From positions 17,335 to 81,334 of the forward strand of contig JAIOZA010000011.1 in NCBI GenBank assembly GCA_021740825.1: a stretch of DNA of 64,000 nucleotides. The letters run 5' to 3'. Positions within the stretch are counted from its first letter, which is position 1, and each line of letters opens with the position of its first letter. The notes below the pieces were generated by a model. That model did not search any database and was not told the DNA's origin. It saw only the letters and a list, made by a program, of their open reading frames with translations. This DNA is from Bacteroidia bacterium (GTDB lineage Bacteria; Bacteroidota; Bacteroidia; B-17B0; Aurantibacillaceae). Made by a program: the position numbers and the translations under genes. Below are positions 55,442 through 64,000 of this stretch, one piece after another.

Positions 55442-56662
55442 TTACTTCTGCTTAGAAGCAATCATAAAATTACTATTCTTATCCTTAAAATTATATCCTA
55501 TACCAAAACCAATTGGTTTAGAACCTTGCTGTTTATATAAAGAATCTAAATCTTTTTGATAAAAATCAGAAAACATGGGTATAGGTTTTAAATATTGACC
55601 AAAGAACGTATAGTTCCACTGGCGATTATCCTCTAAAAAATAATGAAATGCTATTCCACTATCATCCTGCACAACATGCTCACTTTGATTTAAAATTACA
55701 TTTCGTATCATCGAAAAATAACTTTTATGCATTAAATACGAAGCACCTTTTAAATAGGTATTGATTGTGCCCATAGATTGCAAATAAGTAATAAAACCTT
55801 TATTTGATTTTAAGCCTCCATCTGCTGCATTTAATGAAAAATAATATAACGTCTTTAATTGTTTATGAATATCCACAAACTTAATTTCAACACCTTTAGT
55901 ATTTGTTTTTAATTTCTTTAAATCTTCGAATGATTTTACAAACTGAATAGCTCCCAAACTATCAACCGTTAAAGGTTTTGCAGAACAAAACTGATTGCCA
56001 GTACGCTTTAAAAACAAAAATAATAAGTGTAAAGTACCATCAACTTCATTATTTTTTAAATCATTTTTCATACTCTGAGTTCTAAAAAAACTAAACTTTA
56101 AAATTGCATTCAGTGATGTATTTACTTTATTGAAATACGTATCCAAAGAATCTGAATCTTCCTTGATAAAAGCTGGTAAACTACCAACAGGTTCTAAACC
56201 AATCATCACATATTTATCAGCCTCAGGAAAAAAAGTTTGAGCATATAAAATATCTGGTCCCGAAAAAGGATAAAATAACGTAGGTTGTATTTTTACAACT
56301 TTGGAAATTTCGTTCGCTTTAAAATTCCTTAAATTAGTTAAACGACTGGAATCGAATGCCATCCAACGTTTATCAAAATTTTTACTGAATAGTTTAAAAT
56401 CTGAAGTTGCTTGAATGAATTTGTAAATTGAACTAGAATCTGCAATACCTGACATGATATTAGCAATAGCGTTTAAGGTGTCGTTTATTGGAGCAGTGCT
56501 AATTGCATTAATTTCTTGGAGAGAATCTACTGTTCCTTTTGAATCCTCACTTTCATTATTGATAGTGTCTTTTTTTAATTCACTAGTCTTTTCTGAAGCG
56601 GTTGAAGAGCATCCAACAACGAATGCTAAGGTACTAGCGCATAAAATTGCTTTGATTAACAT
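55442..56662 (-). CDS. Lipoprotein of unknown function
   Basis: A 406-residue lipoprotein. I choose the ATG at 56662 (MLIKAILCASTLAFVVGCSS; lipobox VGC, C18); the longer open frame lies over the permease gene. After a Ser/Glu/Lys-rich linker the mature part is mostly helical with FDKRWMAFDSSRL, LFYPFSGPDILYAQTFFP and KPIGFGIGYNF. I recognise no family. It overlaps the end of the permease gene by 7 bp, so the two are co-translated, but this gives no clear functional hint. Confidence 0.75.
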   Translation of the reverse strand: MLIKAILCASTLAFVVGCSSTASEKTSELKKDTINNESEDSKGTVDSLQEINAISTAPINDTLNAIANIMSGIADSSSIYKFIQATSDFKLFSKNFDKRWMAFDSSRLTNLRNFKANEISKVVKIQPTLFYPFSGPDILYAQTFFPEADKYVMIGLEPVGSLPAFIKEDSDSLDTYFNKVNTSLNAILKFSFFRTQSMKNDLKNNEVDGTLHLLFLFLKRTGNQFCSAKPLTVDSLGAIQFVKSFEDLKKLKTNTKGVEIKFVDIHKQLKTLYYFSLNAADGGLKSNKGFITYLQSMGTINTYLKGASYLMHKSYFSMIRNVILNQSEHVVQDDSGIAFHYFLEDNRQWNYTFFGQYLKPIPMFSDFYQKDLDSLYKQQGSKPIGFGIGYNFKDKNSNFMIASKQK

Positions 56663-57966
56663 AATTGTTTTTTGTTTGACATTTGTTTTCCAATAAAATA
56701 AACTAATCCTCCAATCACCGCATTTAAAAAGCCTAGTAGCGATTCGGTTGGTTTTTGAGTAAATACAAAATAAATAGTAAAAGCGTTCAATAATAAAAAT
56801 AAAATAGGTGTTATCGGATAACCCCAAGTTTTATAACCAACATTGGTTAATTTCTTTAGTCTTAAAATGAAAATACTGCTTACTGTTAAAAAAGTAAAGA
56901 GGCTTAAGCTAAATCCCACAAAAGTTAAAACAGCTTCAAATTGTGCTGTAATTATAAGTAAAGTGGTTATAATAGATTGAGTAATAACTGCTGCGTAAGG
57001 TACTTGAGCATTATTTACCTTTGATAAAAATGCCAACATGGGCAAATCCTCTCCCATCGATTTTATAATGCGAGGCCCAGCCATAATCATAGCACTAATG
57101 GAAGACAATAATAAGAACGCAATTATAATACTCATTAATTTACCAATGGAAACTCCAAAAATATGAGTTGCACTAACATGACCAATTTCTAAAACGCCTG
57201 TTAGTTCAGATATTGGCGCACTGTATAAAAAAATAAAATTTAAAAGAATGTAAATAAAAGTTACAATCAAAGTTCCTAGCAACAAGGCTTTTGGTAAATT
57301 TTTCCGTGGATTTTCCATGTCGCCTGCTAAATAAGATGCTGCATTCCAGCCGCTGTATGCATACGACACATAGATTAATGATACCCAAAAGCCAGCGCTA
57401 AAAATTTCATTCATAGAAGTTGTTTGAGGTGAAATTGTAATTTCATGGCTTGGTGTATGAATAAATCCTGCTATAATAAACCCAACAATAACAACCACTT
57501 TTAATAAGGTTAATATTTTTTGAACCCCACTACCAATTTTTAAATGCATCGAGTGAACTAATGTAATGATAGCAACTACAGACAAAGCACAAATGGTTAT
57601 ATTTATTTCAGGAATAATTTTATTGACATATGTTCCTAAAGCCATTGATGCTAAAGCTACAGGTGCAGCAAAACCAACTGTTGATGAAACCCAACCTGAC
57701 ATAAAACCTACAGCAGGATGCATTAATGTTGATAAGTAAACGTACTCACCTCCACTTCTAGGAATTGCAGAACCCAATTCGCCATAAACTAAAGCGCCAC
57801 AAAAAGAAATAATACCACCTAACAGCCAAAGAATTAAAATACTGAACACTGAGTGTATATCGAATAATTGAAAACCTAAACTTGTAAATACACCAGTGCC
57901 AATCATATTAGCAATTACCAATGAAATAGCAGTGTAAAATCCAATCTTGTAGGTATTACTATTCAT
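56656..57966 (-). CDS. APC-family amino acid permease
   Basis: A 436-residue protein with about 12 transmembrane helices. Helix 1 has the broken-helix motif NMIGTGVFTSLGF; PRSGGEYVYLSTLMHPAVGF and YSGWNAASYLAGDMENPRKNLPKAL are typical of the amino acid/polyamine/organocation family (LAT-like branch). It imports or exchanges amino acids. It overlaps the following lipoprotein gene. A GC-rich repeat fills the gap upstream. Confidence 0.9.
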   Translation of the reverse strand: MNSNTYKIGFYTAISLVIANMIGTGVFTSLGFQLFDIHSVFSILILWLLGGIISFCGALVYGELGSAIPRSGGEYVYLSTLMHPAVGFMSGWVSSTVGFAAPVALASMALGTYVNKIIPEINITICALSVVAIITLVHSMHLKIGSGVQKILTLLKVVVIVGFIIAGFIHTPSHEITISPQTTSMNEIFSAGFWVSLIYVSYAYSGWNAASYLAGDMENPRKNLPKALLLGTLIVTFIYILLNFIFLYSAPISELTGVLEIGHVSATHIFGVSIGKLMSIIIAFLLLSSISAMIMAGPRIIKSMGEDLPMLAFLSKVNNAQVPYAAVITQSIITTLLIITAQFEAVLTFVGFSLSLFTFLTVSSIFILRLKKLTNVGYKTWGYPITPILFLLLNAFTIYFVFTQKPTESLLGFLNAVIGGLVYFIGKQMSNKKQLC

Positions 57967-57997
57967 TAGGCTAGCAGTGAATTCTGATTTTTATTGG

Positions 57998-58152
57998 TTT
58001 CTATTTTTCTTTTTCCTTGATGAAAAAGAAACAAAAAATCAAGACGAAACGCCAACTCCAATTCTTTTCTCGCACAAAAAAGCCAGCACAATGCCCCCGA
58101 AAAAAATGTAGTTCGCACCGTTTCGCCAATGCCATCCGCACTATTACCAAAG
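57998..58152. repeat. GC-rich intergenic repeat-like element
   Basis: Bases 58041-58140 are 48% G+C by hand count, far above the neighbouring DNA. A hairpin at 58006-58031 (TTTCTTTTTC/GAAAAAGAAA) borders it. Both open frames across it (61-75 codons, Cys/Trp/Phe-rich) look spurious; from memory, the same kind of hypothetical translation is found scattered in Bacteroidota genomes, which points to a dispersed DNA repeat rather than a gene. Confidence 0.55.
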
Positions 58153-58192
58153 TATGCATTTGTTGCAAAATATAAAATAGAAACAAAATTCA

Positions 58193-59164
58193 TTAATCGA
58201 ATGATTGGGTTGATTTAGAAGAAAGTTCTAACATAATTTGGTATTCCTCAGGAGATAAATCGTTATAGTAAAAATTAATAGGATTCACCTTTTCTCCGTT
58301 TTTTATAACCTCATAATGCACATGTGGCCCGGTGCTTAAGCCGGTACTTCCAACATAGCCAATCAAATCTCCTCGTTTAACTTTTATGCCAGGTTTTGTT
58401 GCCATTTTACTCATATGGCCGTATAAAGTCTGATAACCAAATCCATGATTTATTACCACATGATTCCCGTATCCTTGCGCAGAAGCATCCGCTACTTCCA
58501 CTAGACCATCTCCTGTTGCATAAATAGGTGTACCCTGCTCTGCTGTAAAATCCATTCCCGCATGAAATTCTTGCGTTTTATAGATGGGATGTGTTCTCCA
58601 TCCATAACCACTAGGCATATGTTTTAAATTTTTGTTATTTAATGGCATAATAGCAGGAATTGAAGCAATTAACTTTTCCTTTCCCTTTGCCATCTTAACT
58701 ACTTCATCAAACGATTTTGATTGAATGTATAATTGTTTTGTAATTCTATCCAATCGTTCGGTAGCTGCTTTCATTAAATCAGAATTTTCATATCCTTCCA
58801 AATCTTTATAACGATCGCTTCCTCCAAAACCAGCTTTTCTGATAGATGTTGGAATAGGTTCAGCTTCAAAAATAACACGATAAATGTTATCATCCCGATC
58901 CTGCAAATCATTTAACACTGTTTGTACTTGATTTATTTTTTTGCTTAATAAGTCATACTGTAATTTCAATACTTCTGCTTCTCTTCGTAATTGCTTTTCT
59001 TTGGGAGAATCAATAAAGCGATAGGCAATTAACATGGTTATAGTTGCAAATACTAATCCAATTGCTAAATAAGATAACACCTGCAATAAACGCTGCTTAA
59101 AAGTAACTTTTACTTTTTCGTAGGTTAATGATTTTGTATTAAACTTATATTTGACTTTTGACAT
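58193..59164 (-). CDS. M23 family metallopeptidase (LytM-type)
   Basis: A 323-residue membrane-anchored protein: one transmembrane helix (about 30-50), coiled coil (about 55-90), and a C-terminal LytM domain (about 185-290) with complete zinc ligands H201 and D205 in EFHAGMD and H283 in GPHVHYE; H281 is the catalytic base. It would cut peptidoglycan cross-links in the periplasm during growth or division. A -7 element TATATTTG is at 59189-59196 on the minus strand. It is divergent from alaS. Confidence 0.92.
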   Translation of the reverse strand: MSKVKYKFNTKSLTYEKVKVTFKQRLLQVLSYLAIGLVFATITMLIAYRFIDSPKEKQLRREAEVLKLQYDLLSKKINQVQTVLNDLQDRDDNIYRVIFEAEPIPTSIRKAGFGGSDRYKDLEGYENSDLMKAATERLDRITKQLYIQSKSFDEVVKMAKGKEKLIASIPAIMPLNNKNLKHMPSGYGWRTHPIYKTQEFHAGMDFTAEQGTPIYATGDGLVEVADASAQGYGNHVVINHGFGYQTLYGHMSKMATKPGIKVKRGDLIGYVGSTGLSTGPHVHYEVIKNGEKVNPINFYYNDLSPEEYQIMLELSSKSTQSFD

Positions 59165-59188
59165 TTAATGCCCGTAAGAAAAGGCAAG

Positions 59189-59196
59189 CAAATATA
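59189..59196 (-). promoter_or_regulatory. Putative -7 element of the M23 peptidase gene
   Basis: The minus strand reads TATATTTG, 24 nt upstream of the ATG at 59164. Confidence 0.4.
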
Positions 59197-59300
59197 ACAA
59201 AAAGCTAATTAGCGATATCGGCAATTCAACTTTATTACTGCTAAAAAATATAAAATTAATTAATGTGTAAATCGGCCATAAATAGTGAATAATTTGTGAT

Positions 59301-59329
59301 TTGCCTTCCCACTGATTTTAGTATATTCG
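59301..59329 (+). promoter_or_regulatory. Putative alaS promoter
   Basis: TTG (59301-59303), 18 nt, then TATATTCG (59322-59329), one base off TAnnTTTG. It is 20 nt upstream of the ATG at 59350. Confidence 0.45.
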
Positions 59330-59349
59330 CTACTTCTTTTTAAAACATT

Positions 59350-62019
59350 ATGGAATCAAATAAAGTACGTCAAACATTTTTAGATTTTTTTAAATCAAAA
59401 GGACACGAAATTGTGCCTTCTGCTCCAATGGTTGTAAAAGGTGACCCTACCTTAATGTTCATTAACTCTGGGATGGCTCCTTTTAAAGATATATTTTTAG
59501 GTAATGCTGTCATTAAATATCCCCGCGTAGCTGATACTCAAAAATGCTTACGAGTGAGCGGTAAGCACAACGATTTAGAAGAAGTTGGAGTTGACACCTA
59601 TCATCATACCATGTTTGAAATGCTTGGTAATTGGAGTTTTGGCGACTATTTTAAAAAAGACGCTATTGCTTGGGCTTGGGAATTATTGACAGAGGTTTAT
59701 AAAATTGATAAATCACGTTTATACGTTACCGTATTTGAAGGCAGTGTTGAGGAAAACGTACCTTTTGATCAAGAAGCTTACGATACATGGAAATTATATG
59801 TTGAAGAAAATCGAATTCTAAAGGGAAATAAAAAAGATAACTTTTGGGAAATGGGCGATACTGGTCCTTGCGGACCATGCACCGAAATTCATTATGACGG
59901 AAGAAGTGATGCTGAAAGAACAAAAGTTGATGGTGCTACTTTAGTAAATAACGATGACCCACAAGTTATTGAAGTTTGGAACAACGTATTTATGGAGTTT
60001 ATGCGTAAAGCGGATAAAAGTTTAGAAAAATTGCCTGCACAACATGTGGATACAGGAATGGGCTTTGAGCGTTTAGTGCGTGTTTTACAAGGAAAACAAT
60101 CTAACTACGATACGGATGTATTTACTCCTTTATTAAATAAAATTGAAGAGTTAAGTGGCTTACGTTACAAACCAGAAGATGAAGACAAGCACAAAAAGCA
60201 ATTGATTATCAATATTGCCATGCGTGTTATTGCTGATCATATTCGAACCATATCTTTCTCTATTGCTGACGGACAATTACCAAGCAATACAGGAGCAGGA
60301 TATGTGATTCGCCGTATTTTACGTCGTGCCATTCGCTATGGATACCAATCTTTAAATATCAAAGAACCTTTTATGTATCGCATTGTGCCAACATTAGCAC
60401 ATCAATTAGGACAACAATTTCCAGAGTTAAACACGCAAAAAATATTAATTGAAAAAGTAATTAAAGAAGAAGAAATTTCTTTCTACAAAACTTTAGAAAT
60501 TGGATTAAAGCGTATTGACCAAGTGTGTATTGATTTAACAGCATCTCATACAGGTAAAGTAATTGATGGTAAAGTTGTATTTGAGTTATATGATACTTTT
60601 GGGTTTCCTTTAGATTTAACTTCTTTAATTGCTCGTGGTTATGATTTAAGTATTGATGAAGAAGAATTTAATAGATTACTGACCGAACAAAAAAATCGTT
60701 CACGTGCGGCAACTTCTGTTGACACGGATGATTGGATGTTGATTGAGAAAAACAAAAAATCAACTGATAATTCAATTGCCGAAACAGATTTTGTTGGTTA
60801 TTCTGAATTAGAAAGTGAGTGCAATATTATTCGTTACCGAAAAGTTAAATCGAAAAACAAGGAGCAGTTTCAAATTGTTTTAGATAAAACTCCTTTTTAT
60901 GCGGAAAGTGGTGGACAAGTTGGTGATGCTGGAACCATCGAAAACATTAATGAAAAGATAAACATTACTGATACAAAAAAAGAAAACGGTGTGATTATTC
61001 ATTTCTGTGACAAGTTACCAGAAAACATGGAAGCCAGTTTTGTGGCTAAAGTAAACAGAAATAAACGAACATTCACAGAGAACAACCATAGTGCAACTCA
61101 CCTATTACATGCAGCTTTACGTCAAGTTTTAGGAACTCATGTGGAGCAAAAAGGAAGTTTAGTAAACGAAGAGTATTTACGTTTTGACTTTTCTCACTTC
61201 TCAAAAATTACCGATGAAGAATTACACGAGATTGAAAAAATAGTAAATACAAAAGTTCGCGAAAATATTTTCAGTAACATTCAACAAATGACCATTGATG
61301 ATGCTAAGAAAACTGGCGCCATGGCATTGTTTGGCGAAAAATATGGCGATGTCGTTCGGGTGGTAGAGTTTGATAAAAATTACTCTATTGAATTATGTGG
61401 AGGAACTCATGTAAAAGCAACTGGACAAATTGGTTATTTTAAAATTACTTCAGAAGGTGCTGTTGCTGCTGGCATTCGTCGTATTGAAGCAGTTACTTCT
61501 GTTAAAGCAGAAGAGTTTTTCAATCAGCAAACGGCTACTTTAAATGAAGTGAAAGCTTTATTAAAAAACAATAAAGATGTGATAAAAAGCTTGAGCAATT
61601 TAGTAGAAGAAAATAACGACTTACAAAAACAATTACAATTTTTATTAAAAGAAAAAGCACAAAGCATTAAACAAACTTTATTATCAAAAGTCATTGCGAA
61701 AAACGGCATTAATGTCATTGTAGAACAAATTTCATTTGATAGTGCTGAAGAAATAAAAAACATCTTGTTTGAAATTCGTAACCAAGTTGAAAACTGTGTA
61801 TGCGTTATTGGTGCCGAAGTAAAAGGAAAGCCAAGCATCTCCGTAATTATTGATGATAATTTAGTGAAAGAAAAAAACTTAAATGCTGGTAATATTATTC
61901 GCGATTTAGCAAAAGAAATTAGTGGCGGTGGTGGCGGTCAGCCTTTTTATGCTCAAGCTGGTGGAAGTAAATTAGAAGGTTTAAGTTCTGCTATCGAAAA
62001 AGCAAAAAGTTTGTTTTAA
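59350..62019 (+). CDS. alaS: Alanyl-tRNA synthetase
   Basis: An 889-residue class II synthetase of full length. The catalytic core has [15 protein letters not shown] [28 protein letters not shown] and [13 protein letters not shown]. The editing domain has [13 protein letters not shown] (HxxxH) and the zinc-binding ELCGGTHV. The C-Ala domain ends in [15 protein letters not shown]. It charges tRNA-Ala and clears mischarged Ser/Gly. A strong terminator follows at 62036. Confidence 0.97.
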   Translation: MESNKVRQTFLDFFKSKGHEIVPSAPMVVKGDPTLMFINSGMAPFKDIFLGNAVIKYPRVADTQKCLRVSGKHNDLEEVGVDTYHHTMFEMLGNWSFGDYFKKDAIAWAWELLTEVYKIDKSRLYVTVFEGSVEENVPFDQEAYDTWKLYVEENRILKGNKKDNFWEMGDTGPCGPCTEIHYDGRSDAERTKVDGATLVNNDDPQVIEVWNNVFMEFMRKADKSLEKLPAQHVDTGMGFERLVRVLQGKQSNYDTDVFTPLLNKIEELSGLRYKPEDEDKHKKQLIINIAMRVIADHIRTISFSIADGQLPSNTGAGYVIRRILRRAIRYGYQSLNIKEPFMYRIVPTLAHQLGQQFPELNTQKILIEKVIKEEEISFYKTLEIGLKRIDQVCIDLTASHTGKVIDGKVVFELYDTFGFPLDLTSLIARGYDLSIDEEEFNRLLTEQKNRSRAATSVDTDDWMLIEKNKKSTDNSIAETDFVGYSELESECNIIRYRKVKSKNKEQFQIVLDKTPFYAESGGQVGDAGTIENINEKINITDTKKENGVIIHFCDKLPENMEASFVAKVNRNKRTFTENNHSATHLLHAALRQVLGTHVEQKGSLVNEEYLRFDFSHFSKITDEELHEIEKIVNTKVRENIFSNIQQMTIDDAKKTGAMALFGEKYGDVVRVVEFDKNYSIELCGGTHVKATGQIGYFKITSEGAVAAGIRRIEAVTSVKAEEFFNQQTATLNEVKALLKNNKDVIKSLSNLVEENNDLQKQLQFLLKEKAQSIKQTLLSKVIAKNGINVIVEQISFDSAEEIKNILFEIRNQVENCVCVIGAEVKGKPSISVIIDDNLVKEKNLNAGNIIRDLAKEISGGGGGQPFYAQAGGSKLEGLSSAIEKAKSLF

Positions 62020-62035
62020 TTGAAATTTGGAACAT

Positions 62036-62090
62036 AATTTGACTTTAGAAATTAATAAAATTGTATTTCTATAGTCAAATTTTCATTTTT
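62036..62090 (+). terminator. alaS intrinsic terminator
   Basis: The stem AATTTGACT...AGTCAAATT (62036-62044 / 62073-62081) continues into TAGAAAT/ATTTCTA (62046-62052 / 62065-62071) with one T-T mismatch. TTTCATTTTTTT follows. Confidence 0.85.
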
Positions 62091-62100
62091 TTAACTAAAA

Positions 62101-62241
62101 TTTCACCCATCAAAAACACATTTCACTCACCTAAAAAGCTATTTCACCCTTTATTTCAATAATCTCACTCAGTCAAACCAAAAATAATAGGTTTGATTTT
62201 CAGGCATTTAAGTTTTTAGGGTAATTTATTTCACTTTTCAC
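62101..62241 (+). promoter_or_regulatory. Spaced TTTCAC repeats upstream of the sigma factor gene
   Basis: TTTCAC occurs at 62101, 62121 and 62142 (20- and 21-bp steps), again at 62229 and 62236, with near copies at 62154 and 62164. A small hairpin with a T tract (TCAAACC 62173-62179, GGTTTGA 62190-62196, TTTT) lies among them. No gene is present in 62020-62278. Confidence 0.4.
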
Positions 62242-62278
62242 TGTAACTATTGTACTGGTTTTGTATTATAAACCTGTA

Positions 62279-62875
62279 ATGCTTTTAGACGCAGTTCATA
62301 TGGAATTTTCACCCCGATATCACCATACCGCCGATATGTTGCTTGATGAGCAAACAATCATTGAGGCTGCGAAACAAAACCCTGAACATTTTGGGCCTTT
62401 GTACGACAAATATTACAAACAAATTTTTGGATACGTATATCAACGTATGGATGATAAGGACACCGCCTTTGATTTAACCGCTCAGGTGTTTTTAAAAGCA
62501 TTAACTAATATTAAAAAATATGAGTTTAAGGGTGTGCCTTTTGCTAGTTGGTTGTATCGAATAGCTCATAGCGAAGTAATGCAACTGTTTAGAAATAATC
62601 AAAAACTACGCACGGTAAATGCTGATGTAAGCGACTTAAGAAATATTTGCGAAGAAGTTGAAGAAGAATACATGGAGCAATACAAAGGTGTTTTAATGAC
62701 GGTAATAAAAGATCTACCGGAAGATGAATTACAATTAATTGAATTGCGCTTTTTTGAAAAAAGAGCTTTTAAGGAAATTGCGGAAATTTTAAACTTAACA
62801 GAAACAAACGCTAAAGTAAAATTATACAGAATACTGGAGCGAGTAAAAAAAACATTGACTAAAAAATCAAAATAA
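62279..62875 (+). CDS. Sigma-70 family RNA polymerase sigma factor (ECF-like)
   Basis: A 198-residue protein if started at the ATG at 62279; ATG at 62300 (MEFSPRYHHT) is equally possible, and the frame opens at a TTG at 62261. Region 2 covers ALYDKYYKQIF-like FGPLYDKYYKQIFGYVYQR through FASWLYRIAHSEVMQLFRN; region 4 is LPEDELQLIELRFFEKRAFKEIAEILNLTETNAKVKLYRILERV. It directs RNA polymerase to a special promoter set. The stop overlaps the next gene's ATG by one base, so the neighbour is probably its membrane partner or anti-sigma factor. Confidence 0.88.
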   Translation: MLLDAVHMEFSPRYHHTADMLLDEQTIIEAAKQNPEHFGPLYDKYYKQIFGYVYQRMDDKDTAFDLTAQVFLKALTNIKKYEFKGVPFASWLYRIAHSEVMQLFRNNQKLRTVNADVSDLRNICEEVEEEYMEQYKGVLMTVIKDLPEDELQLIELRFFEKRAFKEIAEILNLTETNAKVKLYRILERVKKTLTKKSK

Positions 62876-64000
62876 TGGCAACAAAATTTAATCTTAACAG
62901 ACAGCCCGTACCCGATGAAGAAATTAATTCGCACAAAGATTTTGGCGAATTGGTAAACAAATTTAAAAAACAAAGCATCGAAAAAGCCAGAAGTGATGTA
63001 AGTTTTTTGAAGAATAAAAAAGCTACCTATTCGGCCGTTATAGCAGGAGTAGCTGTTATTTGTACCGTTACCTATTTTTCAGTTTTTAAACAAGAAACAT
63101 CAAAACAAAACTCGCATGATAAAATAATTACTTTACAATCTAAACCTTTAAGTTCTCCCTCCAAAAAGCCACAAACCGCTTTTATTGCGCCACCTATCAA
63201 AAAACTAGACGTTCCTTATACTTCTTACAAAGTAAAAGCTGAACAAGGTGGAACCATTAAACATAAAACTAATTCAAAAATTATTATTCCAAAAAAAGCC
63301 TTCGTTAATAAACAAGGTGAGGATATTATTGGAGATGTTGAAATTCAATACAGAGAGTTTCATAACCAAGCTGATATTATTGCCAGTGGAATTCCGATGA
63401 GTTATGATAGCGCTGGAGTTAAATCAACTTTAGAAAGTGCTGGTATGATTGATATCAGAGGTTATCAAAATGGGGAGCCAATATTTATAAATCCAAAAAA
63501 ACAAATCACTGTTGAGTTTCAATCGGAGCATACAGCAGATAAATATAATATGTATGAATTAGATACGATTGCCAAAAACTGGGTTTATATTAGTAGAGAT
63601 AATTCGTTAAAGGGACTAAAAAGACATGAGGGAGAAAAGGGACTGAAGGGACAGAAATCATTGACGCATGAAGTTTCAAATAAAGAAAAAGAATTGCAAA
63701 AACAACTAGATGACATTCCTACGAAAATTGAAAATGAAAAAATAGTTTACTCAAAAAAAATAAATCAACTACCTAAAACTATTGCGCCCACAAAACCTAT
63801 AAAAGTTACCGCTGGAAGACCTCAATTTAAATTAGAGGTTAACTACAATGAATTTCCTGAATTAGCAGCCTATAAAAATGCCGTATTTGAAGTGGGTACT
63901 GAAAATAAAAATTATATATCCAATATTGCTGAAATTACATGGGGCAGTGCTGAAATTTCGGAAGGCACTCAAAAAGGCAAGAACTATTTACTGACCTTAA
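62875..64000 (+). CDS. Single-pass membrane protein coupled to the sigma factor (C-terminus cut)
   Basis: At least 375 residues; the frame is open at the window edge. The N-terminus (MATKFNLNRQPVPDEEINSHKDFGELVNKFKKQ) is cytoplasmic, one helix spans about 51-70, and the rest is outside, with a beta-rich part (about 115-215, KVKAEQGGTIKHKTNSKIIIPKKAFVNKQGEDI) resembling domains found in Bacteroidota surface or anti-sigma-linked proteins. No zinc-binding anti-sigma motif is visible. A five-fold 9-bp repeat lies at 63612-63656. Its job is inferred only from overlap with the sigma gene (TAATG). Confidence 0.75.
   Translation, partial: MATKFNLNRQPVPDEEINSHKDFGELVNKFKKQSIEKARSDVSFLKNKKATYSAVIAGVAVICTVTYFSVFKQETSKQNSHDKIITLQSKPLSSPSKKPQTAFIAPPIKKLDVPYTSYKVKAEQGGTIKHKTNSKIIIPKKAFVNKQGEDIIGDVEIQYREFHNQADIIASGIPMSYDSAGVKSTLESAGMIDIRGYQNGEPIFINPKKQITVEFQSEHTADKYNMYELDTIAKNWVYISRDNSLKGLKRHEGEKGLKGQKSLTHEVSNKEKELQKQLDDIPTKIENEKIVYSKKINQLPKTIAPTKPIKVTAGRPQFKLEVNYNEFPELAAYKNAVFEVGTENKNYISNIAEITWGSAEISEGTQKGKNYLLTL
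63612..63656 (+). repeat. In-frame 9-bp tandem repeat with four GGG tracts
   Basis: Five consecutive 9-mers, GGGACTAAA, AAGACATGA, GGGAGAAAA, GGGACTGAA and GGGACAGAA, encode a Gly/Lys-rich linker. GGG tracts start at 63612, 63630, 63639 and 63648 on the coding strand. Confidence 0.7.

Noticed and set aside
57966..58193. Two small minus-strand open frames (75 and 61 codons)
   Set aside because: They overlap each other in different frames within a GC-rich repeat and have repeat-like composition; treated as non-coding.

Overview
The window comes from an AT-rich genome of the phylum Bacteroidota, probably a free-living flavobacterium-like or related lineage. Four things support this: secreted proteins with type IX secretion (T9SS) C-terminal sorting domains, a porZ gene next to recO, many TonB-dependent receptors and SCxx lipoproteins, and recurrent -7 promoter elements of the form TAnnTTTG. 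No phage, IS element, CRISPR array or rRNA was seen. One tRNA (Arg, anticodon CCG) is present.

Layout. 1-3843: three DEAD-box RNA helicases, one cut by the window edge. 4074-6201: a thiolase and a beta-barrel protein. 6405-25719: a carbohydrate island, the most interesting part of the window. It holds GH16-like, GH3 and GH158/GH2-like glycosidases, surface lipoproteins and CBM-like proteins, two large porin-like outer-membrane proteins, and a Nudix/winged-helix regulator. Divergent from these is a glycolytic operon (BadF-type sugar kinase, pfkA, GapN-type dehydrogenase, phosphoglucose/phosphomannose isomerase). A FucP-type sugar transporter and a secreted three-module T9SS protein complete it. 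25829-33609: pirin, a rhodanese-like protein, a cation/proton antiporter, and a TonB receptor paired with a T9SS protein. 33826-37051: PspC/PadR pair and TerC. 37054-41787: recO-porZ, tRNA-Arg and a repeat-rich T9SS protein. 41914-45541: a probable metal (zinc-type) uptake unit with yidD inside it. 45726-50277: a surface-polysaccharide operon (methyltransferase, two glycosyltransferases, flippase). 50433-59164: lhgO, FAH-family hydrolase, serine hydrolase, POT peptide transporter, a lipoprotein, amino acid permease and M23 peptidase. 59350-64000: alaS, then an ECF-like sigma factor overlapping a membrane protein that runs off the window.

How the genes work together. Five copies of a 21-bp inverted repeat, TTA(G/T)TGT(A/T)-N5-(A/T)ACA(A/C)TAA, lie in front of the porin operon, the kinase operon (shared with the regulator), pfkA, the sugar transporter and the T9SS CBM-like protein. 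I infer one local regulon, probably controlled by the Nudix-type regulator encoded in its middle. It would couple extracellular beta-glucan breakdown, glucose import and a complete upper glycolysis ending in an NADPH-producing GapN step. The locus has no SusC/SusD pair. This assignment comes from reading the sequence; no database search or experiment was possible.
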